Assembly: GCF_014873875.1 (NCBI RefSeq)
Contig: NZ_JADBEM010000001.1
Span: 7,564,001 to 7,628,000, forward strand
DNA from: Actinopolymorpha pittospori
GTDB lineage: Bacteria > Actinomycetota > Actinomycetes > Propionibacteriales > Actinopolymorphaceae
DNA: 64,000 nt
Reading direction: 5' to 3'
In this document: piece by piece, positions 17,597-26,589 of the stretch
Numbering within the stretch: position 1 is the stretch's first letter
Layout: each line of letters starts with the position of its first letter
Notes under the pieces: model-generated
What the model was told of the DNA's origin: nothing
Databases searched by the model: none
The model's input: only the letters and a program-made list of their open reading frames with translations
Position numbers and translations under genes: made by a program

Positions 17597-18321
17597 GCGG
17601 CGCTCACGCCGGATCCGCAGTAGGCGCCGACCTCCTGCCCGCCATCGACGCCGGCCGCCGCGAACCGGTCGCGAAGCTCCTCGGCCGGGCGGAACCTGCC
17701 GTTCTCGTCGAGGTTGGCCGCAGTCGGAAGGTTGTGGGCACCGGGGATGTGACCGGCCACCGGATCCATCGGCTCCACCTCGCCCCGGTAGCGCTCCCCC
17801 GCCCGGGCATCGAGCAGGACGCCGTCCCGGGCGAGCCGCGCCGCCTCCTCCACCTCGAGGCGCGGCATCCCGCCAGGCCGGGCGACGAAGTCGCCGGGAG
17901 CGGGTCGTGGCTGCGTGGTCTCGACCGGCAGGCCCGCCTCGACCCAGGCGGCGTAGCCGCCATCCAACACCCGCACCGCCTGATGCCCGAAGTAGCGCAG
18001 GCACCACCAGGCCCGAGCGGCGCCGAACCCGTCGGGAGCGCCGTAGACCACGACCTCGGAGTCGGCGTTCACCCCGGCACGCCGCATGGCCGCGGCGAAC
18101 GCGTCCGGCTCCGGCAGGGGATGCCTGCCACCGCCGGTCGTGTGGGTCGGGTCGGCCAGCTCCGTGTCGAGGTCGACATAGCGGGCGTTCGGAACGTGGC
18201 CCGCGTCGTAGGCCTCGCGGCCTGGCGGCCCGGTCAACGTCCACCGGACGTCGAGCACGACCGGAGGCGTCGGCGAGTCGAGCAGCTGGACCAGGTCCTG
18301 GGCCGTGACGAGCGCACTCAT
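17479..18321 (-). CDS. sseA: Sulfurtransferase (two rhodanese domains)
   Basis: Thiosulfate or 3-mercaptopyruvate sulfurtransferase, 280 aa. The N-terminal rhodanese domain (about 1-135) lacks the catalytic cysteine, as is normal. The C-terminal domain (about 155-275) has the active-site loop CGSGVSA with Cys235. This loop form (CGSGV[ST]A) is typical of mercaptopyruvate sulfurtransferases. The ATG at 18321 is used; the frame stays open further upstream without support. Its 3' end overlaps the Cys-containing hypothetical gene antisense, so two possibly sulfur-linked genes converge here. Confidence 0.9.
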   Translation of the reverse strand: MSALVTAQDLVQLLDSPTPPVVLDVRWTLTGPPGREAYDAGHVPNARYVDLDTELADPTHTTGGGRHPLPEPDAFAAAMRRAGVNADSEVVVYGAPDGFGAARAWWCLRYFGHQAVRVLDGGYAAWVEAGLPVETTQPRPAPGDFVARPGGMPRLEVEEAARLARDGVLLDARAGERYRGEVEPMDPVAGHIPGAHNLPTAANLDENGRFRPAEELRDRFAAAGVDGGQEVGAYCGSGVSAAQEVLALELAGIPAALYVGSWSDWVSDRDRPVATGPDRG

Positions 18322-18415
18322 GAGCGCAGTATCCCAGCCGAACGGGCCGCGTGGCCGAGGCAGGGCCGGGGCACCCCTGGTGTCGCGGAGGTGGCCCGTT
18401 CGGACCGGTCCCGAT

Positions 18416-18436
18416 GATCGACCGGCACCGTCGATC
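18416..18436. promoter_or_regulatory. GATCGAC-N7-GTCGATC inverted repeat in a divergent promoter region
   Basis: Perfect 7-bp arms with a 7-bp spacer lie in the 256-bp gap between the leftward rhodanese and rightward LD-carboxypeptidase genes. A repressor site for either gene is possible. No local regulator gene suggests which protein binds. Confidence 0.35.
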
Positions 18437-18577
18437 TGAGAAGCTGCCCCGCGGACTTGGACGTTTCGGCCGACGACGGCCCGCCGACGACACTCGTCGT
18501 CAGGAAAGCCGTTGCCCAGCACGGTCCGTCCAGCGCAGTCTATCCCAAGCGGACGAGCCGAGGAGGAACGAACCCCG

Positions 18578-19540
18578 ATGTCAGCGTCCCCGCTTCGGCC
18601 CACCGCAGCACGGCCACCGCGCCGGTTGCGCGCGGGCGACCGCGCCGTCATCGTCGCGCCGGCCGGACCTGCGGTCCCGGAGGTTCTCGACAAGGGCCTC
18701 GCCATCCTCACGTCGTGGGGCCTGGACGTCGCGGTGGCGCCGCACGCACAGGACCGGCACCCGACGTTCAGCTACCTCGCCGGGACCGACGCCGACCGGG
18801 CTCGCGACCTGCAGGACGCCTGGTGCGACCCGGAGGTCGCCGCGGTGTTCTGCGGCCGGGGCGGCTACGGGTCGCTGCGCCTGCTCGACCTGCTCGACTG
18901 GGACGCGATGGCCGCCGCCGAGCCGAAGGTGCTCACCGGATCCAGCGACGTCACCGCGCTCCACCAGGTGCTCGGCTCCCGGCTCGGCGTCCCCACGGTG
19001 TTCGGGGCGATGGTGGCGACCAGCCCCTTCGTCGACGACCCGGTCGCGCAGGAGAACCTGCGCCGCATGCTCTTCGAACCCGACGACGGCCTCGTGCTCA
19101 CCAGCGCGGCGGCCGAACCGCTCGTACCCGGGCGGGCTCGCGGCCGGACGGTCGGCGGCAACCTCAGCCTGGTCGTCTCCGGTCGTGGTGTGCCCGACGT
19201 CCAACCGCCGGCTCCCGGCTCCATCGCGCTGCTCGAGGACGTCACCGAGGAGCCGTACCGCATCGACCACTTCGTGACGCACCTGCTTCGCGCCGGCTGG
19301 TTCGACCACGTGGCCGGCATCGCGCTCGGTTCGTGGTCGGAGTGTGGCGATCTCGCCGACGTCCGGGCCGTCCTGGTCGACCGGCTGGGCGGACTCGGTG
19401 TCCCGATCGTCTGGGAGCTCGGCTTCGGTCACTGCGCGGGCCAACTCGCCGTTCCCCTCGGAACCGAGGTCGAGCTGGTGTCCGACCCGACGACCGGCAC
19501 CGCGGAGTTGGTTCTCACCGAGCCGGCGCTGGCCCCCTGA
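18578..19540 (+). CDS. LD-carboxypeptidase family protein (S66; LdcA/MccF-like)
   Basis: Serine peptidase, 320 aa. S66 enzymes cut the L-D bond in recycled muropeptides or, in the MccF branch, inactivate peptide-nucleotide antibiotics. The nucleophile motif TGSSDVTALH lies near residue 130, with the Glu in LLEDVTEEPYRID and the His in ELGFGHC completing the triad. No signal peptide is present, so it is cytoplasmic. The ATG at 18578 follows AGGAGG by 11 nt. An M20 peptidase gene follows 58 nt downstream and is probably cotranscribed. Confidence 0.9.
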   Translation: MSASPLRPTAARPPRRLRAGDRAVIVAPAGPAVPEVLDKGLAILTSWGLDVAVAPHAQDRHPTFSYLAGTDADRARDLQDAWCDPEVAAVFCGRGGYGSLRLLDLLDWDAMAAAEPKVLTGSSDVTALHQVLGSRLGVPTVFGAMVATSPFVDDPVAQENLRRMLFEPDDGLVLTSAAAEPLVPGRARGRTVGGNLSLVVSGRGVPDVQPPAPGSIALLEDVTEEPYRIDHFVTHLLRAGWFDHVAGIALGSWSECGDLADVRAVLVDRLGGLGVPIVWELGFGHCAGQLAVPLGTEVELVSDPTTGTAELVLTEPALAP

Positions 19541-19598
19541 CCCGATACCCCATGAGCCACGAACGACGCATCGTTCTTCGACAAGGGACTGTTGACAC

Positions 19599-20906
19599 GT
19601 GAACGCTGATCGCGACGGCCGCCCCGAGGCGGGCGTGGAAGAGTTCTGTGCACGCCTGATCCAGTTCGACACCACCAACAACGGACCCGGTGACTCGGTC
19701 GGCGAGCGGGAGGCGGCGGACTACGTCGCCTCGGTGCTGACCGACGCGGGCTACTCCCCGACGATCCTGGAGTCCGCACCAGGGCGGGCGAACGTCGTCC
19801 TCCGGGTGCCGGGGACCGACCCGGAGGCCGAGGCGGTGCTGGTGCACGCTCACCTCGACGTCGTACCCGCCGAACCCTCCCAGTGGTCGGTGCCGCCGTT
19901 CTCCGGTGAGATCCGCGACGGCTACGTCTGGGGGCGCGGCGCGACCGACATGAAGGACATGTGCGCCATGGTGCTCGCCGTCCTGCGTTCCTGGACCGTG
20001 CGTGGCGAGCGCCCGAGGCGGGACATCGTCGTGGCGTTCGTCGCCGACGAGGAGGCGCACGGCGACTTCGGAGCCCAGTGGCTGGTCGACAACCATCCAG
20101 ACTTCTTCGCCGGGTGCGCGATCGGGATCAGCGAGTCCGGTGGGCACACCTTCGAGGTCGACGACGTACGCCTGTATCCCATCGCCACCGCCGAACGCGG
20201 CACCATCCAGTTCCGGCTGACGGCGCACGGCCGATCCGGGCACGGTTCCCGGCCCAACCCCGACAACGCGGTGCTCAAGCTCGTCCACGCGGTCTCCCGG
20301 ATCGCGGCGTACGAATGGCCGGTCCGCCTCACACCGACGGTGCAGGCCTTCCTCGAGCGCACCGGCGCGGCACTCGGCGTCGAGGTCGACCTCAACGACG
20401 TCGATGCCACGATCGAGCGGCTGGGTCGGGCCGGCGAGCTCGCGAGCCGAACGGTCCGGGCCACGGTGACGCCCACGATGCTCGAGGCCGGTTACAAGAT
20501 CAACGTCATCCCGGGCGTCGCCCACGCGAACCTCGACGGGCGCGCGCTCCCAGGCACCGAACAGGAGTTCCTGGACACCATCGACTCCTTGCTCGGGCCC
20601 GACATCGAGCGGGAGAACCTCAGCTACACCGAGGCCGTCTCGTCGCCGATCGACTCACCCTGGTTCGAAGCGATGGCCGCCGCGCTGCGGGCCGAGGACC
20701 CCAAGGCCGTGGTGGTGCCGTTCTGCATGGGCGGTGGGACCGACGCGAAGGCCTTCGCCAGGTTGGGAATCGCCGGCTACGGCTTCTCGCCGCTGCGGTT
20801 GCCGGCTGACTTCCGCGGCAGGGCGCACGGCGTCGACGAGCGCGTACCGGTGGACGGCCTGCGCTTCGGCGCCCGCGTACTGGACAGGTTCCTCCGCGAG
20901 GTCTGA
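19599..20906 (+). CDS. M20 family metallopeptidase
   Basis: Dizinc aminoacylase/carboxypeptidase-type enzyme, 435 aa, GTG start. Metal ligand motifs are HAHLDVVP (residues 83-90), WGRGATDMKD with bridging Asp117, the catalytic DEEAHGDFG, ESGGH and the distal His-containing and Asp-containing end MGGGTDAKAF. The inserted dimerisation domain is about residues 190-330. Homologues are annotated as ArgE/DapE/ACY1-like, and the true substrate is not visible. Likely in one operon with the S66 peptidase, which suggests peptide turnover. Confidence 0.92.
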   Translation: MNADRDGRPEAGVEEFCARLIQFDTTNNGPGDSVGEREAADYVASVLTDAGYSPTILESAPGRANVVLRVPGTDPEAEAVLVHAHLDVVPAEPSQWSVPPFSGEIRDGYVWGRGATDMKDMCAMVLAVLRSWTVRGERPRRDIVVAFVADEEAHGDFGAQWLVDNHPDFFAGCAIGISESGGHTFEVDDVRLYPIATAERGTIQFRLTAHGRSGHGSRPNPDNAVLKLVHAVSRIAAYEWPVRLTPTVQAFLERTGAALGVEVDLNDVDATIERLGRAGELASRTVRATVTPTMLEAGYKINVIPGVAHANLDGRALPGTEQEFLDTIDSLLGPDIERENLSYTEAVSSPIDSPWFEAMAAALRAEDPKAVVVPFCMGGGTDAKAFARLGIAGYGFSPLRLPADFRGRAHGVDERVPVDGLRFGARVLDRFLREV

Positions 20907-20933
20907 ACGCCGTCGACCGCCGTCGACTCGGCG

Positions 20934-20950
20934 CCGGCCCCGTAGGCCGG
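20934..20950. terminator. Short hairpin between convergent M20 and tdk genes
   Basis: CCGGCC-N5-GGCCGG forms a 6-bp stem in the 44-nt gap between the two stop codons. Short but entirely GC. Confidence 0.4.
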
Positions 20951-21604
20951 TCAGGACACGGCGCCGAACGGCAGCACGTCCGGCGACAGGGAGCCGGCGT
21001 TGGCCACCCGGGCGGTCACCCGCCTGCGGTGATGGCGCCGGCACAGCACCTCGTACCCCACCTCGAGGGCGTGGTCCTCGGTGTCGCCGACGACCACCTG
21101 CTCCCCTTCGGTCACCATCACCCCGCCGACGGTGCGGGCGTTGTGGGTGGCGCGCTGCCCGCACCAGCACAACGCCTGCACCTGCAGGGTTTCCACCCGG
21201 TCCGCGAGTTCGACGAGACGACGGCTTCCTTCGAACAGGCGGGTCCGCAGGTCGGTGAGAATGCCGAACGCGTAGACCTCGACGCTCAACTCGTCGACGA
21301 TCCGGCCCAGTTGCTCGATCTGTTCGGCGGAGTAGAACTGCGCCTCGTCACAGATCAGGTAGTCGATGCGCGCGCCGGAGGTCATCTCCGAGACCACGAA
21401 CTGTTGCAGGTCGAGGTCCGGCCTGACCTCCAACGCCGGCACCGTCAGCCCCAACCGGCTGGACAGCGTCGCCGTCCCAGCCCGGTCGTGACAGGTCAAG
21501 ATCCGCCCCGCAAGGCCACGTTGACGAGCGTTGTGGTCCATCTGGAGGGCGAGCGTGGATTTGCCGCAGTCCATGGTCCCGGTGAAGAAGACGAGTTCGG
21601 CCAC
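20951..21604 (-). CDS. tdk: Thymidine kinase
   Basis: Salvage enzyme phosphorylating thymidine with ATP, 217 aa, type II (TK1-like). The P-loop reads GTMDCGKST (residues 8-16) and the Walker B-like motif ICDEAQFY. The lasso region (ARTVGGVMVTEGEQVVVG) lies between two zinc-binding cysteine pairs, CWC and C-RRHH. The GTG at 21604 gives the standard opening MAELVFFTGTMDCGKS. The frame stays open upstream, but that part is antisense to an amidase remnant. Confidence 0.93.
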   Translation of the reverse strand: MAELVFFTGTMDCGKSTLALQMDHNARQRGLAGRILTCHDRAGTATLSSRLGLTVPALEVRPDLDLQQFVVSEMTSGARIDYLICDEAQFYSAEQIEQLGRIVDELSVEVYAFGILTDLRTRLFEGSRRLVELADRVETLQVQALCWCGQRATHNARTVGGVMVTEGEQVVVGDTEDHALEVGYEVLCRRHHRRRVTARVANAGSLSPDVLPFGAVS

Positions 21605-21715
21605 GGCGCCCCATCTTTGCGCATCACGCCACGCGCACGCACCGTGCCCTCCGTCATCCGGGTGGTCCCCTCGCCGCCGAGTCGGGTCCCATGGACCGCG
21701 CCGGAGCCGCACGCC

Positions 21716-22147
21716 GGCAAGCTGAATCCCCAGTTCCGGGCCATGCTGGAGCGGGCGGCCGCCATGAACGTCATGCAGTACAAGCACGGGGAGTTCCTGG
21801 AGATCGCGGTCAACGACGCGGTCGAGGCCGTGTTCGCCCAGGGCTTCGACTACATCGTGTGCCCCACGGTGACCACGGTGTCCGTACCCAACGCCACCGA
21901 CCGCAACACGATGGGCCCGGCGTCTGTCAACGGGGTGCCGACCGAGCGCACCATCAGATGGACCATGACGTACCCGTTCAACTTCACCGGGCACCTGGTG
22001 GTCAGCGTGCCCGCCGGGTTCGCCGGCAAGATGCCCGTCGGGATGCAGATCGTCGGACGCCGCTTTGCCGACGTCGACGTGCTCAACGCCGCACTGGCGG
22101 TCGAGAACCACCAGCCCTTGCACTCCCACTACCCCAGGGAGTTCTAG
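21716..22147 (+). pseudogene. 3' remnant of an amidase-signature enzyme
   Basis: About 140 codons match the C-terminal end of GatA/amidase-signature proteins. The recognisable parts are YIVCPTVTTVSVP, TERTIRWTMTYPFNFTGHLVVSVPAGF and GMQIVGRRFADVDVLNAA. The whole catalytic core (Ser-cisSer-Lys region) is missing. The homology starts about 110 nt after the divergent tdk start. No start codon with a ribosome binding site is evident; the first in-frame ATG is 21743. I read it as a gene truncated at its 5' end, perhaps by a rearrangement next to tdk. Confidence 0.75.
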
Positions 22148-22161
22148 CACTCCAGGCTGGG

Positions 22162-22200
22162 TGGGTCCGGGCCCGCGCGTTCTCGCCGAGCCCGGGCCCA
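22162..22200. terminator. 11-bp stem-loop between convergent genes
   Basis: TGGGTCCGGGC pairs with GCCCGGGCCCA (one G-U pair) around a 17-nt loop, between the amidase remnant and the leftward phosphatase gene stop. Confidence 0.6.
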
Positions 22201-22234
22201 CCGGCCCGCCATCCACCGCGAGGAACGCCGGGAC

Positions 22235-23395
22235 TCAGTCGGCGACCAGGAGGGGAACGAGCATCTCGTCGGCGGTGAGCGACCCGTGCCAGCCGAGCAT
22301 CGTCGACTCCATCGGGAACTCCCGCGCGCACTCGACGGCGAAGTCCTCCCGCGACGCGATGATCACATCGCCGAGCCGGGGAAGGACGCGATCCTCCACG
22401 GTTCCGAACCAGCCGCGCTCGACGGCGTCGTCACGGGGCACCACGATGGCGTCGTCACCGACCCGGTTCCGCCACGCGGCGACGACATCGTCGGTCGCGC
22501 CCGCTTCGGTGTAGAGGTAACGCAGCCGCGGGTCGCCACCGACGAGGTAGACCCCGGACCGAAGGGCTGGATCGGAGTCGACGTCGACACGGCGGCCAAG
22601 GGGCACGTCCACCATCCCGTGGTCACCGGTCAACACCAGAACGGCGTCGGCGGGCAGCGCGCCGCGAAGCCGTTGGGCGAGGTGGTCGATCGCCGCGAGT
22701 TGGTGCCGCCAGGCCGGCCCGTTCACGCCCTCACGATGGCCGGTCCAGTCGAGGTCGCCCTCGTACGCGTAGACCAGGCTGCGCGATCCCCGCTGGCTCG
22801 CTTCCACCGCACCCGCGGTCAACTGCCCGGCGGAGTCGGCGGGCACGTAGTCGCCGCCACGAAGCCCGGCGACGGTGACGCCTGATCCGCGGAAGGCCTT
22901 CCGTGCGACCATGCTGACCGCGACACCCGCGTTCTCGGCACGTTCGAAGGCAGTCGGATAGGGCTGCCACAGCAGGGGTTCGACGGTGGTGTCCCAACGA
23001 AGCGTGTTGAGCAGCCGGTCGGTGCCCGGTATGGCGATCGTGTAGCCGACCACACCGTGCACACCAGGTGGCAGCCCGGTGCCGAGGCTCACCAGACTGG
23101 TCGACGTGGTCGAGGGGACGCCCACCGTCACCGGATCGCGGGTGGCAGCCAGCGAGGAGAGGTAAGGCGCGTCGGCGGCGTGGCGATGCAGGAGGTTCCA
23201 GCCGAGCCCGTCGATCAGCAGAACGACGTACCTGTTGGCCTCCGGCAATCCCAGGACGTTGCGCTCGCCCTCCAGGCCCAGCGCTCCGAGGATCGACGGG
23301 ACCACGTCGCACAGCGCACCCGAGCCGTAGCGGGGAAGCACCAACCCGTCTGGCACTGGTGTCTCCCCCGCCGGGCTCCGCGACGAGAGCGTCAT
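22235..23395 (-). CDS. Alkaline phosphatase superfamily (nucleotide pyrophosphatase/phosphodiesterase-like) protein
   Basis: Metal-dependent hydrolase, 386 aa. Ligand motifs of the superfamily are present in order: VVLLIDGLGWN, the nucleophile threonine in GVPSTTSTS, DLDWTGH, TGDHGMVDV and GWHGSLT. No signal peptide, so probably cytoplasmic. It overlaps the DUF5998 gene by ATGA, which predicts translational coupling. Substrate unknown. Confidence 0.9.
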   Translation of the reverse strand: MTLSSRSPAGETPVPDGLVLPRYGSGALCDVVPSILGALGLEGERNVLGLPEANRYVVLLIDGLGWNLLHRHAADAPYLSSLAATRDPVTVGVPSTTSTSLVSLGTGLPPGVHGVVGYTIAIPGTDRLLNTLRWDTTVEPLLWQPYPTAFERAENAGVAVSMVARKAFRGSGVTVAGLRGGDYVPADSAGQLTAGAVEASQRGSRSLVYAYEGDLDWTGHREGVNGPAWRHQLAAIDHLAQRLRGALPADAVLVLTGDHGMVDVPLGRRVDVDSDPALRSGVYLVGGDPRLRYLYTEAGATDDVVAAWRNRVGDDAIVVPRDDAVERGWFGTVEDRVLPRLGDVIIASREDFAVECAREFPMESTMLGWHGSLTADEMLVPLLVAD

Positions 23396-23985
23396 CGAAT
23401 CTGGGGTGGCCTTCGTGTCAGCACGGAGAGTTCCTGGGCGAACCCGAGCAGGCGGCCAACCGCGTCGCCGCCCTCCGCCGCGGAGCTCACCCGCAGGGTG
23501 AGGTCGTCGGAGGAGAAGGTGCCGGTATATCCGTGATCGGCCTCACAGTTGGGGTCCGAGCACGCGGCCGGCTCCAGGTCGAGCCGCCCCATCGCGCCCC
23601 AGCCGATGGTGAGGATGGCCTCGTGGACGGGACCGCCCGGCTCGTAGGCCGCCGGGTTGGCGACCACCCGGCTCACCACGATCGAACTCACCCGGTCGAT
23701 CGGGACCGCCTCGGTCGAGGCCGTCGCGTAGGGCGTCGGCAACGTCTCGTCGGCGGGGTGCTCGTCGGTGTGGCCGAGGATGAGCCGGCTCGGCGTGAGC
23801 ACCAGCACCGTGATGTGACGGCGTACTTCCTCGGAGTAGAAGGTCGGCTCGTGATGCACGAAGTAGGAGACGACCCGTTCACCGGCGAGACAGGTTTCCA
23901 ACGCGTCAGCGACGACATCCGGGTAGTAGCCACTGCGGTCGATCGCCGCGCGGAGTTCCTGCGTCGCGCTCGCGGACTCACTCAT
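23392..23985 (-). CDS. DUF5998 family protein
   Basis: 197-aa actinobacterial protein without known function. The sequence has an N-terminal helical part, a beta-rich middle (VVSYFVHHEPTFYSEEVRRHITVLVLTPSRLILGH is interrupted by conserved charged residues) and a Cys pair in CSDPNCEADHGY. The gene precedes and overlaps the phosphatase-like gene. It lies 81 nt downstream of argS, same direction, so one transcript is possible. Tight coupling suggests a shared pathway, but I cannot name it. Confidence 0.85.
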   Translation of the reverse strand: MSESASATQELRAAIDRSGYYPDVVADALETCLAGERVVSYFVHHEPTFYSEEVRRHITVLVLTPSRLILGHTDEHPADETLPTPYATASTEAVPIDRVSSIVVSRVVANPAAYEPGGPVHEAILTIGWGAMGRLDLEPAACSDPNCEADHGYTGTFSSDDLTLRVSSAAEGGDAVGRLLGFAQELSVLTRRPPQIR

Positions 23986-24066
23986 GGCGGTTATCCTTCC
24001 ACGCCGGCTGGAGCGGCCGGCTCCAAGCCGCGCCGGTTGGTCGCGCCGCCCCTTTCGGGCAGCCTC

Positions 24067-25818
24067 CTACATGCGGGACGGCGCGGCAATCCCCAGCAGG
24101 GACAGGCCGGTGGCGAGGACACGGGCGGTGACGTCGCACAGCACCAGGCGACTGGCCCTGGTCTCGGGGTTCTCCGCGCGCAGCACCGGACACCGCTCGT
24201 AGAACGCCGTGAACGCCTGGGCCAGGTCGAAGAGGTAGCCCGTGATGCGGTGCAGCTCCACACCTTCGGCGGCCTTGTACAGCAGCCCCTCGAACTCCGC
24301 GAGCCGCAGTGCGAGGGCGTGCTCGGCCGGATCGGCCAGGGCCAGCTTCGTGCCCCGCAGGGTGGCCGGGTCGACCTCACCGCGCCGGAAGACGGACTGG
24401 ATGCGGGCGTGGGCGTACTGCAGGTAGGGCGCGGTGTTGCCGTCGAAGGACAGCATGCGGTCCCAGTCGAAGATGTAGTCCTTGACCCGGTCGTTGGACA
24501 GGTCGGCGTACTTCAGCGCACCGATCCCGACCATCCGGGCGACGTCGTTCTGCTCCTGCTCCGACAGGTGCGGCGCCTTCTCCGCGACCACCGCGGCGGC
24601 CCGCCGGACGGCCTCGTCGATCAGGTCGATGAGCTTGATCGAGTCGCCGGCCCGGGTGCGCAGCCGCTTCCGGTCGGCGCCGAGGACGATGCCGAACCCC
24701 TGGAACTCCGCCTGTGCCTCCGCTCCGAGCCAACCGGCCTCCCGGCCGACCTCGAAGACCATCTCGAAGTGGAGCCGCTGGCCGAGGTCGGTGATGTAGA
24801 CCAGCCGCCGGGCCTTCAGGTCGCGGACGCGATGGCGCAACGCGGCCAGGTCGGTCGTGTCGTAACCGAACCCGCCGTCGCTCTTGCGCAGGATGAGCGG
24901 GAGTGGCCCGCCGTCGCGGCCGGTGAAGCCCTCCGGGAAGACGCACAGCGCGCCTTCGCTCTCCCGGGCGAGCCCGACTTCCAGGAGTTCCTCGATCACC
25001 GGGTTGAGCTGGTCGTTGTAGCTGGACTCGCCGGCGGTGTCCTCCGGCCGGAGCAGGACCTCCAGCCGTTCGTAGACGGTGTCGAAGTAGTGCGCGGACA
25101 GCTCGACCAGCTGCCGCCACAGGGCGAGGGTCTCCGAATCGCCGCCCTGCAGCGCAACCACCCGCCGCCGGGACCGCGTCGCGAAGTCCTCGTTGGCGTC
25201 GAAGGCCTTGCGGGCGTCCTGGTAGAACGCGCCGAGGTCGCCGACCGAGAGTTCGGCGTTCGTCTCGTCGGTTCCCAGGTCGATCATGTGCTCGATCAGC
25301 ATGCCGAAGTTCGTGCCCCAGTCACCGATGTGGTTCTGGCGTACGACGTCGTTGCCGAGGTAGTCGAGGAGCCGGACGAGCGCGTCGCCGATGATCGTCG
25401 AGCGCAGGTGGCCGACGTGCATCTCCTTGGCGACGTTGGGACCGGAGTAGTCGACGAGGACGCGTTCGGGGTCGGGGGTCAGCCCGACGCCGAGCCGGGC
25501 CTGGTCCGCGGCCATCGCCTCCAGGAGTCCGGCGAGGGCGCTGTCGGCGACGGTGAGGTTGAGGAACCCCGGCCCGGCGATCTCCGCGTTCGCGACAAGA
25601 TCACCGAGGTCCGCGCGCTCGAGGACCTCCGCGGCGACCTCCCTGGGCGGGCGTCGCAGCTGCTTCGCCAGACGCAGCGCACCGTCCGCCTGGTAGTCGG
25701 CACGGTCGGAGCGCCGCACGGCGGGATCGGTGGGTTCGCCCGCGACTTCGGCGAAGGCGCGGGCCAGTCTGTCGGAGAGCAGCTGGGGAAGGTCCGTCAC
25801 AACAAGTAAGGATCTCAC
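24067..25818 (-). CDS. argS: Arginyl-tRNA synthetase
   Basis: Class I synthetase charging tRNA-Arg, 583 aa. The additional N-terminal domain is followed by the HIGH-type motif HVGHLRS in VAKEMHVGHLRSTIIGDA. The KMSKS region is the divergent form normal for ArgRS, around RKRLRTRAGDSIKL. The C-terminal DALR anticodon-binding domain ends SLLGIAAPSRM. GTG at 25818 is used; a second in-frame GTG at 25800 is an alternative. Neither has a strong Shine-Dalgarno. Divergent from the MBL gene, 59 nt apart. Confidence 0.95.
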   Translation of the reverse strand: MRSLLVVTDLPQLLSDRLARAFAEVAGEPTDPAVRRSDRADYQADGALRLAKQLRRPPREVAAEVLERADLGDLVANAEIAGPGFLNLTVADSALAGLLEAMAADQARLGVGLTPDPERVLVDYSGPNVAKEMHVGHLRSTIIGDALVRLLDYLGNDVVRQNHIGDWGTNFGMLIEHMIDLGTDETNAELSVGDLGAFYQDARKAFDANEDFATRSRRRVVALQGGDSETLALWRQLVELSAHYFDTVYERLEVLLRPEDTAGESSYNDQLNPVIEELLEVGLARESEGALCVFPEGFTGRDGGPLPLILRKSDGGFGYDTTDLAALRHRVRDLKARRLVYITDLGQRLHFEMVFEVGREAGWLGAEAQAEFQGFGIVLGADRKRLRTRAGDSIKLIDLIDEAVRRAAAVVAEKAPHLSEQEQNDVARMVGIGALKYADLSNDRVKDYIFDWDRMLSFDGNTAPYLQYAHARIQSVFRRGEVDPATLRGTKLALADPAEHALALRLAEFEGLLYKAAEGVELHRITGYLFDLAQAFTAFYERCPVLRAENPETRASRLVLCDVTARVLATGLSLLGIAAPSRM

Positions 25819-25877
25819 GGCCGGTCCAGTTGTTTGCGTCCGGCGGTCCGGTGGCGCGTGCGCTAGCGTGACGAACC

Positions 25878-26534
25878 ATGGCGTACGACGGAAATGTGAC
25901 GGTTGGTGGCGCTCCCGCGGTCCGCGAGCTGACGGGGCTGACGCTGACGAAGGTCGCGGTGGGCCCGATGGACAACAACGCCTACCTGCTGACCTGCCGC
26001 GACACCGGAGACCAGGTCCTCATCGACGCCGCGAACGACGCGTCGACCCTGCTCGGACTGCTGGACGAGGCCCCGCTCGCCCGCGTGGTCACCACCCACC
26101 GGCACGGTGATCACTGGCAGGCTCTCGCCGCGGTGGTCGAGCGGACCGGCGCGGTGACCGCCGCCCACGTCGACGACGTGGCCGGCATCGAGGTGCCCAC
26201 CGCGCAGCCCCTGCGCGAAGGCGACCGGGTGGAGGTCGGCACCTGCACGCTGGAGGTGATCCACCTGGTCGGGCACACGCCGGGCTCGATCACCCTGCTG
26301 TACGACGAACCCGGTGGACGCCCGCACATCTTCACCGGCGACAGCCTCTTCCCCGGCGGTGTCGGCAACACCCACGGGTCGAAGAAGGACTTCACCAGCC
26401 TGATCAACGACGTCGAGCACAAGCTCTTCGACCGGCTGCCGGACGAGACCTGGGTCTATCCAGGCCACGGCGCCGACACCACGCTGGGTGCCGAGCGGCC
26501 GCACCTTGGGGAGTGGCGGGCCCGCGGCTGGTGA
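25878..26534 (+). CDS. MBL-fold metallo-hydrolase (glyoxalase II-like)
   Basis: Dinuclear metal hydrolase, 218 aa. The zinc motif THRHGDHW (HxHxDH type), the histidine in HLVGHTPGS, the bridging Asp in FTGDSLFPGG and the final His in VYPGHGADT are all present. The size and C-terminus fit YcbL/glyoxalase II-like thioesterases of actinobacteria. Stand-alone gene between argS and the PIN/XRE pair. Confidence 0.9.
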   Translation: MAYDGNVTVGGAPAVRELTGLTLTKVAVGPMDNNAYLLTCRDTGDQVLIDAANDASTLLGLLDEAPLARVVTTHRHGDHWQALAAVVERTGAVTAAHVDDVAGIEVPTAQPLREGDRVEVGTCTLEVIHLVGHTPGSITLLYDEPGGRPHIFTGDSLFPGGVGNTHGSKKDFTSLINDVEHKLFDRLPDETWVYPGHGADTTLGAERPHLGEWRARGW

Positions 26535-26541
26535 CCGCGGA

Positions 26542-26561
26542 GCGACCGAGCGCTTGGTCGG
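26542..26561. terminator. Weak hairpin between MBL and PIN-like genes
   Basis: CGACC-N8-GGTCG with a self-complementary AGCGCT core lies in the 55-nt gap between convergent genes. Low-confidence terminator. Confidence 0.3.
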
Positions 26562-26589
26562 CCCCGTTCAGCCAGGCGCCTTCCAGCCC

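Noticed and set aside
18578..19540. MccF-type microcin immunity gene as part of a microcin locus
   Set aside because: No microcin precursor, MccB-like adenylyltransferase or transporter lies nearby; a general S66 peptidase role is more likely.
23068..25809. A 913-codon open frame on the plus strand
   Set aside because: Antisense to argS, DUF5998 and phosphatase genes; long antisense frames are a by-product of high third-position GC.
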